From NCBI GenBank assembly GCA_002386405.1, contig DGIP01000097.1:1-22355 (forward strand): 22,355 nucleotides of DNA, read 5' to 3'. The stretch comes from Stenotrophomonas maltophilia (lineage in GTDB: Bacteria; Pseudomonadota; Gammaproteobacteria; Xanthomonadales; Xanthomonadaceae). The position numbers and the translations under genes were made by a program. Under the pieces are notes generated by a model, which was given only the letters and a program-made list of their open reading frames with translations, did no database searches and was not told where the DNA came from. Below, in pieces: positions 1 to 6,163 of this stretch; the first letter of the stretch is position 1; every line of letters starts with the position of its first letter.

Positions 1-1334
1 AGCGGTTGGGTGCGCTGAGCGACACCGGCGCGCTCACCGCACTGGGCCGGCGCATGCTGACGCTGGGCACGCACCCGCGGCTGTCGGCAATGCTGCTGGC
101 GGCCGGCAACGGTGCCGAGCAGGCGCTGGCCTGCGACCTGGCCGCGCTGGTGGAAGCGCGTGATCCGCTGCGCCAGGGCGGCGATGCACTGGCCGCGCGG
201 TGGCGGGCACTGGCCGCATTCCGGCAGGGGCGCGTGCCGCAGGAGGCCAATCGCGGCGCGCTGGCGGCCATCGATGCGGCCAGCAAGCAATGGCGGCGGC
301 GCCTGCGCTGCGACACCGCGCCGCCGTCGTCGGTGGAGGCCCACCAGCTGGGCGACCTGCTGGCGCACGCCTTCCCGGACCGGATCGCGGCGCGGCATCC
401 CACCGACCCGCTGCGTTACCTGCTGGCCAATGGGCGCAGCGCGCGCTTGTTCGACCCCAGCGACCTGCGCGGTGAGCCGTGGCTGGTGGCGGTGGAACTG
501 CGCTACGAAGCCCGCGATGCGCTGCTGCAGCGCGCCGCACCGGTGGATGAGAACCGCCTGCGCCGGGATTTCCCGCAGCGCTTCCAGCAGGAGGACGTGG
601 TGCGCTGGGATGCGGACAAGCGGGCGCTGGTGGCGCGCCGCGAAAGCCGCTTCGACCGCATCGTGCTGGACAGCCGCTCGGCCGGGCGGGTGGATCCGGC
701 CCAGGCCGCACAGGCGCTGACCGAGGCGGTGCGCGAGCTGGGACTGGAGGCATTGCCGTGGACTGACGGCCTGCGCCAGTGGCAGGCGCGCGCGCTCTCG
801 CTGCGGGCGTGGATGCCGGAGCTGGAACTGCCGGATGTGTCGGATGCGGCGCTGATGGAGACGCTCACGACATGGCTCACGCCGGCGTTCAATGGCAGGA
901 CGCGGCTGGATGCGCTGGATGAATCCAGCCTGGGCGAGGCGCTGAAGTCGCCGATGCCGTGGGCGCAGCGCCAGCTGATCGACAGACACGCGCCGGTGCG
1001 CATCGCGGTGCCGTCGGGCATGGAGCGGCCGATCACGTATGCGGTGGAGGCCGATGGCAGCACGCCGCAGCCACCGGTGCTGGCGGTGAAGCTGCAGGAG
1101 CTGTTCGGGCTGGCCGATACGCCGCGCATCGCCGATGGGCGCGTGCCGCTCACGCTGCACCTGCTGTCACCGGGTGGGCGCCCGCTGCAGGTCACCCAGG
1201 ACCTGCGCAACTTCTGGGCCAACACCTACGCCGAAGTCAAAAAGGAAATGAAGGGGCGCTACCCGCGGCATCCGTGGCCGGACGATCCGTGGACGGCCAG
1301 CGCCACCCATCGCGCCAAGCCGCGCGGGACCTAA
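1..1334 (+). CDS. hrpB: ATP-dependent helicase HrpB, C-terminal part (5' end outside window)
   Basis: The reading frame is open to the left edge, so about 443 C-terminal residues are seen; E. coli HrpB is about 800 aa, so the DEAH ATPase motor is missing here. The visible part has the HrpB-specific C-terminal domain: a VPSG motif followed by ERPITYAVE, an LQELFG block, LHLLSPGGRPLQVTQDL, and the closing FWANTYAEVKKEMKGRYPRH then PWPDDP signature shared with E. coli HrpB. HrpB is a DExH-box NTPase of the DEAH/HrpA-like group, and its cellular role is poorly defined. It should not be confused with the type III secretion regulator HrpB of plant pathogens. The TTG at position 6 is only an internal codon. 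No downstream gene is close enough to suggest an operon. The family call is firm. Confidence 0.93.
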   Translation, partial: RLGALSDTGALTALGRRMLTLGTHPRLSAMLLAAGNGAEQALACDLAALVEARDPLRQGGDALAARWRALAAFRQGRVPQEANRGALAAIDAASKQWRRRLRCDTAPPSSVEAHQLGDLLAHAFPDRIAARHPTDPLRYLLANGRSARLFDPSDLRGEPWLVAVELRYEARDALLQRAAPVDENRLRRDFPQRFQQEDVVRWDADKRALVARRESRFDRIVLDSRSAGRVDPAQAAQALTEAVRELGLEALPWTDGLRQWQARALSLRAWMPELELPDVSDAALMETLTTWLTPAFNGRTRLDALDESSLGEALKSPMPWAQRQLIDRHAPVRIAVPSGMERPITYAVEADGSTPQPPVLAVKLQELFGLADTPRIADGRVPLTLHLLSPGGRPLQVTQDLRNFWANTYAEVKKEMKGRYPRHPWPDDPWTASATHRAKPRGT

Positions 1335-1344
1335 CGCCGGCTGA

Positions 1345-1380
1345 CCGCACGACGGCTGCCCACCTGAATGGATCGTGCGG
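1345..1380 (+). terminator. Stem-loop just after hrpB, possible terminator
   Basis: CCGCACGA (1345-1352) pairs perfectly with TCGTGCGG (1373-1380) across a 20-nt loop, ten bases after the hrpB stop. No T-run follows and the loop is long, so intrinsic termination is uncertain. The rest of the 1335-1478 gap shows nothing else I can support. Confidence 0.3.
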
Positions 1381-1478
1381 ATTGGTTATCGTCGTGACCA
1401 GACCGTGGCTGGCGGATAACACGCCCTACACGGCCCCCGCGCGACACTGGATTCCGAACCGAGGCAAAGGACCCCCCA

Positions 1479-1868
1479 ATGAGCAGACTGACCGTGATTA
1501 CCGACCGCGCCCTGGAGCGTGCACTGGATCTGGCAAGCAGCGCCGGCGACGGCCTGAAGCACGCCGGCAGCAACCTGCGCCACCTCGGCCCGCAGGCAAC
1601 GGACTGGATCAAGACCGGTGCGGCGCTGGGTGCGGTGAAGACCGGCAGCAAGGTGGCGGCCAAGGCCGTGCGCCGCAATCCGGCAGCGACCATTGCCGTG
1701 GCGGCAGTCGGCGTAGGCCTGCTGGGCTATGCGCTGTACCGCAAGCAGCAGAAGAAGAAGCTGGCCAACGGCAGCGTGGTGAATGGGCAGGCCGAGCGCA
1801 TCAGCGCCCGCAACCGCCGCAACACCACGGTGGTGGATGAGCACAGCGATATCGGCAGCGACGCCTGA
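1479..1868 (+). CDS. Small single-span membrane protein, function unknown
   Basis: This is a 129-aa protein. The start is set by an AAAGG ribosome-binding site (1466-1470), eight bases before ATG. Residues 1-65 look like an amphipathic, Ala/Lys-rich helical region. Then comes RRNPAATIAVAAVGVGLLGY (about residues 67-86), a hydrophobic span introduced by Arg-Arg-Asn-Pro and closed by a basic RKQQKKK patch, followed by a polar 40-residue tail. The 'RxNP + glycine-rich span + basic end' pattern resembles the C-terminal anchor of the YqjD/ElaB (DUF883) group of inner-membrane, ribosome-associated proteins, but the N-terminal part is not convincingly that family. It stands alone between hrpB and the convergent rluE and is followed by a good terminator. 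Real gene likely; function not recognised. Confidence 0.75.
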   Translation: MSRLTVITDRALERALDLASSAGDGLKHAGSNLRHLGPQATDWIKTGAALGAVKTGSKVAAKAVRRNPAATIAVAAVGVGLLGYALYRKQQKKKLANGSVVNGQAERISARNRRNTTVVDEHSDIGSDA

Positions 1869-1893
1869 TCCATCAGGTACGTTGCAGTTGACG

Positions 1894-1921
1894 AAAACCG
1901 CCGGCATGTCCGGCGGTTTTT
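1894..1921. terminator. Bidirectional intrinsic terminator between the membrane-protein gene and rluE
   Basis: AAAACCGCCGG (1894-1904) pairs perfectly with CCGGCGGTTTT (1910-1920) around a 5-nt loop. It has a T-run on the plus strand (1917-1921) and the matching A-run upstream, which serves as a T-run on the minus strand. It sits 25 bp after the plus-strand stop and 8 bp after the minus-strand rluE stop, so it can end both transcripts. Confidence 0.88.
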
Positions 1922-1928
1922 GTTTGGA

Positions 1929-2465
1929 TCAATCGATCCGCCGCCACTGGCCCGGCTGCAGTTCCTCCAGGCGGTGCGGGCCCATCGCCACGCGCACCAG
2001 CCGCAGCGTAGGCAGGCCCACCGCCGCCGTCATCCGCCGCACCTGGCGGTTACGTCCTTCGCGCAGGGTGATGGCCAGCCAAGCATCGGGCACGGTCTTG
2101 CGGAACCGTACCGGCGGCGTGCGTTCCCACAGGGTGGGGGTTTCAAGATGGTCCACGCGCGCGGGCAAGGTCGGGCCGTCGTTCAACTGCACGCCCCTGC
2201 GCAGCGCCTGCACCTGCTCGTCGGTCGGCGTGCCCTCCACCTGCACCCAATAGGTCTTGTCTTCCTTGTGGCGCGGGTCGGTCAGCCGATGCGCCAGCCT
2301 GCCGTCGTCGGTGAGCAGCAGCAGGCCTTCGCTGTCGTAGTCCAGCCGCCCGGCCGCGTATACGTCAGGCGGCAGGCCAAAGCCGGCCAGGGTCGCGCGT
2401 GGCGGCTGGCTGCTGTCGGTGAACTGGCACAGGACGTTGAAGGGCTTGTTGAGGGCGATCAGCAT
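1929..2465 (-). CDS. rluE: 23S rRNA pseudouridine synthase RluE (RsuA/RluB/E/F family)
   Basis: A 178-aa protein that converts a specific uridine of 23S rRNA to pseudouridine; the E. coli enzyme modifies U2457. The N-terminus LIALNKPFNVLCQFTD matches RluE directly, with no S4 RNA-binding domain in front, which separates it from RsuA, RluB and RluF. The catalytic aspartate is D42 in AAGRLDYDSEGLL. Further family blocks are KTYWVQVEGTPT, LNDGPTLPA and the C-terminal ITLREGRNRQVRRMTAAVG, then PTLRLVRVAMG. The length fits the short RluE type. The ATG at 2465 lacks a clear Shine-Dalgarno sequence, but no other start fits the family. The gene is convergent with the upstream small membrane protein and shares its terminator. 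Confidence 0.94.
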   Translation of the reverse strand: MLIALNKPFNVLCQFTDSSQPPRATLAGFGLPPDVYAAGRLDYDSEGLLLLTDDGRLAHRLTDPRHKEDKTYWVQVEGTPTDEQVQALRRGVQLNDGPTLPARVDHLETPTLWERTPPVRFRKTVPDAWLAITLREGRNRQVRRMTAAVGLPTLRLVRVAMGPHRLEELQPGQWRRID

Positions 2466-2522
2466 GGGGCGGGACGTGGATGACGACGCGCCATTGTCCC
2501 ATCAGACGGCGTTGGACGCCGT

Positions 2523-2549
2523 GGTACCGACCAACGGTCGGTACCTACC
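2523..2549 (-). repeat. SMAG/REP-type hairpin 1 with GTAG foot
   Basis: GGTACCGACC (2523-2532) and GGTCGGTACC (2536-2545) form a perfect stem around AAC. Read on the minus strand, the element begins GTAG (2548-2545) and then folds as GTACCGACC-GTT-GGTCGGTAC. A GTAG tetranucleotide at the foot of a short hairpin is the hallmark of Stenotrophomonas SMAG repeats. It lies between the start of rluE and the end of the methyltransferase gene. Confidence 0.8.
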
Positions 2550-2551
2550 GG

Positions 2552-2579
2552 GTGTGGCGACCAACGGTCGCCACACACC
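2552..2579 (-). repeat. SMAG/REP-type hairpin 2, tandem copy with altered foot
   Basis: GTGTGGCGACC (2552-2562) pairs perfectly with GGTCGCCACAC (2566-2576) around AAC. It has the same GACC-AAC-GGTC core and orientation as the copy two bases upstream. The foot reads GTGT instead of GTAG on the minus strand. The outer stem bases differ from copy 1 but remain paired. Its end is 14 bp from the methyltransferase stop, so it could stabilise or end that transcript. Confidence 0.75.
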
Positions 2580-2593
2580 GCGGTGCGACCGGG

Positions 2594-3445
2594 TTACTTC
2601 ACGAAGCGGAGGGTCATGCGGTCGCTTTCGCCGATCGCCTTGTACTTCGCATCATCGGCGGCGTCGTGGTTGTTCACCGGCGGCAGGGTCCACACGCCGT
2701 TCGGGTGGTCCTTGGTATCGCGCGGGTTGGCGTTGATCTCGCTGCTGCCCGCCAGCTTGAAGCCGGCCGCTTCGGCCATGGCGATGACCTGGGCCTGGCC
2801 CACGTAGCCGCTCTTGTCGTCGGCCGGCACGTCGGCCTTGGCGCGGTGTTCAACCACGCCGAGCACGCCGCCGGGCTTGAGCACGCTGTAGAAGCCCTTG
2901 AACATGCCTTCGGCCTGGTTGGCACTGCGCCAGTTGTGCACGTTGCGGAAGGTCAGCACCACATCGGCGGAGTTGTCGGCGCCGAACTTCGGCGCGTTCG
3001 GGTCGTAGCCCACGACCTTTGCCTTGTCATACAGGGCCGGGGCGGCAGCGAACTTCTTTTCCAGCCCGTCTTTGCCGCGCTGCTGGTAATCGCGGCCCTT
3101 GCCTTCGGCCACAGCCTGCGGATCGACCACGGCGGCCACGTAGGTGCCCTTGTCGCGCAGTAGCGGGGCGAGGATTTCCGAGTACCAGCCGCCGCCGGGG
3201 GTGATTTCCACCACGGTCTTGCCCGGTTCCACGCCGAAGAACGACAGCGTCTGCGCCGGGTGGCGGTAGGCATCGCGCTTCACGTTGTCCGGGGTGCGGC
3301 CCTTGCCGTCGACCGCAGCCTGGACGGCGGCGGTGATGGCCGGCTGGGCATTGGGGCCGGCCGGCTTGATGGCCATGGCGGGAGCGGCAAGCAGCAGCGT
3401 GGAGACGGTGAACAGGCAGGCACAGCTGAGCGAACGGGCTTTCAT
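2594..3445 (-). CDS. Exported predicted class I SAM-dependent methyltransferase (COG4798-like)
   Basis: A 283-aa protein. The start at 3445 is chosen because an AGGTGA ribosome-binding site lies just upstream (minus strand, 3450-3455) and because it opens directly into a signal peptide: MKAR, a hydrophobic stretch LFTVSTLLLAAPAMA, and a plausible cleavage after AMA (residue 25). The mature part has a Rossmann methyltransferase core: motif I VVEITPGGGWYSEIL (residues 78-92), an acidic end of strand 2 in VVDP (107-109), DVVLTFRNVHNW (161-172) and LKPGGVLGVVEH (189-200). This layout matches the predicted methyltransferases of COG4798, whose substrate is unknown to me. The export signal is odd for an enzyme that needs cytoplasmic SAM. 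It is transcribed away from the aldo/keto reductase at 3618. Confidence 0.85.
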   Translation of the reverse strand: MKARSLSCACLFTVSTLLLAAPAMAIKPAGPNAQPAITAAVQAAVDGKGRTPDNVKRDAYRHPAQTLSFFGVEPGKTVVEITPGGGWYSEILAPLLRDKGTYVAAVVDPQAVAEGKGRDYQQRGKDGLEKKFAAAPALYDKAKVVGYDPNAPKFGADNSADVVLTFRNVHNWRSANQAEGMFKGFYSVLKPGGVLGVVEHRAKADVPADDKSGYVGQAQVIAMAEAAGFKLAGSSEINANPRDTKDHPNGVWTLPPVNNHDAADDAKYKAIGESDRMTLRFVK

Positions 3446-3472
3446 CGGATCACCTACGGTGGCGGGATGCGG

Positions 3473-3482
3473 CGAGCCTAGC
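3473..3482 (-). promoter_or_regulatory. Candidate -10 region (GCTAGGCTCG) for the methyltransferase gene
   Basis: On the minus strand the decamer GCTAGGCTCG ends 27 bases before the start codon. The identical decamer lies 28 bases before the start of the unrelated gene at 12538. The shared sequence at nearly the same distance suggests a -10-like TAGGCT element, though I find no convincing -35 box. The remainder of the 3446-3617 gap shows no other supported feature. Confidence 0.35.
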
Positions 3483-3605
3483 AGCCGCGATGTCAAAGGT
3501 GTTCACAAAACGTTAGTGCAGTGCAGCGAAGCGGAACACTGTTTTGTGGCCCGCGCCGCAGCGGTGTCATGGACAGGCACTTATGCTGTGGCATTGGATT
3601 TGACT

Positions 3606-3610
3606 GGAGG
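3606..3610 (+). promoter_or_regulatory. Ribosome-binding site that fixes the aldo/keto reductase start
   Basis: GGAGG sits seven bases before ATG 3618. The open frame extends upstream to about 3285, but only this ATG has such a site and begins at the family's usual N-terminus. Confidence 0.75.
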
Positions 3611-3617
3611 ATTGCCC

Positions 3618-4571
3618 ATGACTGCACCGCGCGAACTCGGCCGTTCCGGCCTGAAAGTGCTTCCCATCGCGTTCGGCGGCAACGTGTTCGGCTGGGGCGC
3701 GGACGAGAAGACCTCGTTCGCCCTGCTCGATGCGTTCGTCGATGCCGGCTACAGCCTGGTCGATACCGCCGATGTGTATTCGGCCTGGGTGCCGGGCAAC
3801 CAGGGCGGCGAATCGGAAACGATCCTGGGCCGCTGGTTCCAGCGAAGCGGCAAGCGCGACAAGGTGGTGCTGGCCACCAAGGTGGCCAAGTGGGCCGAAC
3901 ACCCTGGGCTTTCCGCCGAAAACATCAATGCCGCGGTGGAAGATTCGCTGCGCCGCCTGCAGACCGATGTGATCGATCTGTACCAGGCGCACGAGGATGA
4001 CGAATCCACCCCGCTGGAAACCACGCTGGCCGCTTTCGGCCGGTTGATCGAACAGGGCAAGGTGCGCGCGATTGGCGCCTCGAACTACAGCGCCGAGCGC
4101 CTGCAGGCCGCATTGAAGGTATCGGCGGACTACAAACTGCCCCGCTACGAGACGCTGCAGCCGGAGTACAACCTGTATGACCGTGCCGGTTACGAAAGCG
4201 GGTTGGAAGCGGTGGCGCGTGAGCATGGCCTGGGCGTGATCAGCTACTACTCGCTGGCCAGCGGCTTCCTCAGCGGCAAGTACCGCAGTGCCGATGATGC
4301 GGCCAAGAGCAGCTCGCGCGGCAGCAGCGTGGTGGCCAAGTACGTCAACCCGCGCGGCCTGCGCATCCTGCAGGCGCTGGACGACGTGGCCGGCACGTAC
4401 AACGCGACCCCCGCACAGGTCGCCATTGCGTGGTTGATCGCCCGCCCGGGCATCACCGCGCCGATCGTCAGCGCCACCCGCGTGGAACAGCTGCACGACG
4501 TCCTCGCCGCGGCCCAGGTAGGCCTGACCGCCGAAGACATCGCGCAGCTGGAAAGCGCCAGCGCCGCCTGA
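3618..4571 (+). CDS. Aldo/keto reductase
   Basis: A 317-aa NADPH-dependent carbonyl reductase of the (beta/alpha)8-barrel AKR superfamily. The N-terminus PRELGRSGLKVLPIAFGGNV is typical. The catalytic tetrad is visible as D49 and Y54 (LVDTADVYS), K88 (VVLATKVAKW) and H125 (LYQAHEDD). The cofactor-side blocks are IGASNYS, LQPEYNLYDR, VISYYSLASGFLSGKYR and the C-terminal APIVSATRVEQLHD. The length and motifs resemble the longer bacterial AKRs (YajO/IolS-like groups) rather than the DkgB type found at 10609. The physiological substrate cannot be read from sequence. It is a single gene, divergent from the exported methyltransferase and convergent with the flavoprotein gene, with a stem-loop terminator between them. 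Confidence 0.92.
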   Translation: MTAPRELGRSGLKVLPIAFGGNVFGWGADEKTSFALLDAFVDAGYSLVDTADVYSAWVPGNQGGESETILGRWFQRSGKRDKVVLATKVAKWAEHPGLSAENINAAVEDSLRRLQTDVIDLYQAHEDDESTPLETTLAAFGRLIEQGKVRAIGASNYSAERLQAALKVSADYKLPRYETLQPEYNLYDRAGYESGLEAVAREHGLGVISYYSLASGFLSGKYRSADDAAKSSSRGSSVVAKYVNPRGLRILQALDDVAGTYNATPAQVAIAWLIARPGITAPIVSATRVEQLHDVLAAAQVGLTAEDIAQLESASAA

Positions 4572-4592
4572 TTCGACGCGGACACCTCAACG

Positions 4593-4617
4593 AACGGCCA
4601 CCCCAGGGTGGCCGTTT
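4593..4617. terminator. Terminator between convergent aldo/keto reductase and flavoprotein genes
   Basis: AACGGCCACC (4593-4602) pairs perfectly with GGTGGCCGTT (4607-4616) around a CCAG loop, with a short TTT on the plus strand. It fills most of the 51-bp gap and ends 6 bp before the minus-strand stop, so it may serve both genes. Confidence 0.75.
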
Positions 4618-4622
4618 CCACA

Positions 4623-5531
4623 TCACCCCACCGCCGCCCCGTCTTCTGCTACCAGCGCGTGATGCAGGCTGACCCCGGCGCGCACACCTTCCGCGCTGGC
4701 CAGCGTGATGTTGCCCATCAAGGTCGCATCGCCCGCCGCGTAGACGCCGGGAACGCTGGTCTGCTTCTGCGCATCCACCCGCACCAGCACGCCCACCGGG
4801 CTTTCCTCCAGCTCACAGCCGAGCTGCTCCACCAGCGCCGAGCCCATCTCCTGGCGCGCACTGACGAACAGCGCGCGCAGGTCGATGTGGCGTCCATCGG
4901 CCAGCAGCGCCCCACTCAACTGCGGTGCGTCGCCTTCCAGTGCCACGACCCTTTCGGTTTCGATCTGCACGCCGCGCCGCTGCAGCGTGCCCAGCTGCTC
5001 GTCATCCAGCGCCATGCCCTGCGTGAAGAAGGTGACTTGGCCCCAGTCGGCGATCAGCCCGGCCATGATCGGCGACATCGGATGTCCCCCCAGCAGACCG
5101 ATCGCACCACCGCCCACTTCGTAGCCGTGGCAGTACGGGCAGTGCAGCACGCTGTGTCCCCAGCGCTCGGCCAGGCCCGGCAGCTCGGGCAGCACATCGC
5201 GGATGCCGGTGGCCAGCAGCAGCTTGCGCGCCGCCCATGTATCACCGGCCGCCGTGCTCACCGCGAAACCATCCACGGTGGGCTGCGCGTCGGTGGCGGT
5301 GTCATTGGCCCAGCGCACGCTGGGGTAGTCCAGCAGCTGTGCCTTGGCCTGGCGCAGCAGGTCACCGCCGGAGATGCCATCCAGGCCCAGCACCCCGTGC
5401 GAGTGGCTGGAGAAGCGGTTGCGCGGCAGGCCGCTGTCGATCACCAGCACGCTGCGGCGCGCGCGCGCCAGCATCATGGCGGCGGAGAGGCCGGCGAAAC
5501 TGCCGCCGACGATCACGGCATCAAAGCTCAT
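4623..5531 (-). CDS. Thioredoxin-reductase-like FAD-dependent oxidoreductase
   Basis: A 302-aa flavoprotein. The FAD-binding Rossmann motif is VIVGGSFAGLSAAMMLAR (residues 6-23), ATGIRD (107-112) is the second FAD contact, and VYAAGDAT near the C-terminus closes the FAD site. The redox-active pair is C131/C134 in HCPYCHGYE. The central segment where thioredoxin reductases carry their NADPH-binding GGGDSA and HRR motifs instead reads AIGLLGGHPMSPIMAG, so cofactor use may differ. The family includes thioredoxin reductases and dithiol oxidases. The start (ATG 5531) lies inside the end of the upstream Rrf2 gene, an 11-bp overlap, with a GGGAG ribosome-binding site seven bases before it, so the two are translated from one message. 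Involvement in thiol redox control is inferred. Confidence 0.88.
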   Translation of the reverse strand: MSFDAVIVGGSFAGLSAAMMLARARRSVLVIDSGLPRNRFSSHSHGVLGLDGISGGDLLRQAKAQLLDYPSVRWANDTATDAQPTVDGFAVSTAAGDTWAARKLLLATGIRDVLPELPGLAERWGHSVLHCPYCHGYEVGGGAIGLLGGHPMSPIMAGLIADWGQVTFFTQGMALDDEQLGTLQRRGVQIETERVVALEGDAPQLSGALLADGRHIDLRALFVSARQEMGSALVEQLGCELEESPVGVLVRVDAQKQTSVPGVYAAGDATLMGNITLASAEGVRAGVSLHHALVAEDGAAVG

Positions 5532-5973
5532 GCGGAACTCCCGAGGTGTGCTGGGCCAGGTGCTGGGCAAAGGCGTCACCCAGTGTGGCCAGCGTGGTGG
5601 CATGCAGGCGCTGTTCGAGCAGCGCCTGCGCCTGTTGGTAGCTCTCGTCCAGCGCGGCGTTGACCACCTGCTGCACCGGGCAGCCGCGCCCGGTTTCGCG
5701 CGCGCCGGTGTGCAGCAGCGCCGGCGAGCCGATGGCGAGGTAGACGTCGTGGAGGGTGATGGTGGCCGGGTCGCGCGCCAGCTGGCTGCCGCCGCCATGG
5801 CCGCGCGCGGTGTGGACCAGCCCGCCCTTCTGCAGCGCGGCCAGCAGGCGGCGGATCACCACCGGGTGGGTGGGCAGGCAGGTGGCGAGCTGTTCGGAGG
5901 TGCGCGGTCCGTCCTGGCCGACCAGGTGGGCCATGATGTGGAGCGCGTCGGAGAACTGGTTGCTGGATTTCAT
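5521..5973 (-). CDS. Rrf2-family transcriptional regulator (YwnA-like)
   Basis: A 150-aa winged-helix regulator starting MKSSNQFSDALHIMAHL. Helix-turn-helix residues TSEQLATCLPTHPVVIRRLL (25-44) are followed by the wing GLVHTARGHGGGSQLAR (51-67), then the Rrf2 linker ITLHDVYLAIG and the dimerisation helix. Only C32 and C98 are present. The three-cysteine Fe-S ligand cluster of IscR/NsrR is absent, which places it with YwnA-type members. It is the first gene of an overlapping pair with the flavoprotein gene, and a perfect inverted repeat covers its start codon. Self-repression and control of the flavoprotein are therefore likely. The open frame extends 22 codons upstream, but that extension would run through the operator and has no family similarity. 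Confidence 0.9.
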   Translation of the reverse strand: MKSSNQFSDALHIMAHLVGQDGPRTSEQLATCLPTHPVVIRRLLAALQKGGLVHTARGHGGGSQLARDPATITLHDVYLAIGSPALLHTGARETGRGCPVQQVVNAALDESYQQAQALLEQRLHATTLATLGDAFAQHLAQHTSGVPHEL

Positions 5974-5992
5974 GTAACACAAATAGTTACAT
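5972..5992 (-). promoter_or_regulatory. Candidate Rrf2 operator: ATGTAAC-N7-GTTACAT
   Basis: There is a perfect 7-bp inverted repeat, arms 5972-5978 and 5986-5992 with a 7-nt spacer, overlapping the Rrf2 start codon. It is AT-rich in very GC-rich surroundings. A palindrome at the start of an autoregulated two-gene unit is typical of Rrf2 repressors. No Shine-Dalgarno sequence is seen before the ATG, so the message may be leaderless or have a very short leader. Confidence 0.6.
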
Positions 5993-6103
5993 ATCGAATC
6001 GCCGCAGGCAATCGACGTCGTTGTTCCACCGGTGTCCATGTTGCAACGGTAATAAAAATTTCATATGCATGAATGAGACAGGGAATGTGCGTCACGTCGC
6101 ACT

Positions 6104-6130
6104 TCAGAAGCTCGCGCCCCATTCCGATAC
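6104..6130 (+). promoter_or_regulatory. Weak candidate sigma-28 (FliA) promoter for the chemotaxis receptor
   Basis: TCAG (6104-6107) and TCCGATAC (6123-6130) are separated by 15 bases. The latter matches six of eight positions of the flagellar -10 consensus GCCGATAA, but the -35 match to TAAA is poor. The position, 33 bases before the receptor start, is suitable. The rest of the 5993-6163 gap holds only AT-rich sequence (6050-6070) that may contain further promoter elements. Confidence 0.28.
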
Positions 6131-6163
6131 CGCCATCGCCCTTCCCTTTTTCAGTGATCCGCG

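Noticed and set aside
3285..4571. Longer version of the aldo/keto reductase starting at 3285
   Set aside because: The extra 111 residues run antisense through the methyltransferase start and have no AKR similarity; GGAGG and the family N-terminus fix the start at 3618.
4623..5798. Longer version of the flavoprotein starting at 5798
   Set aside because: The 89 extra residues are the out-of-frame shadow of the Rrf2 gene; MSFDAVIVGG with a ribosome-binding site marks the true start.
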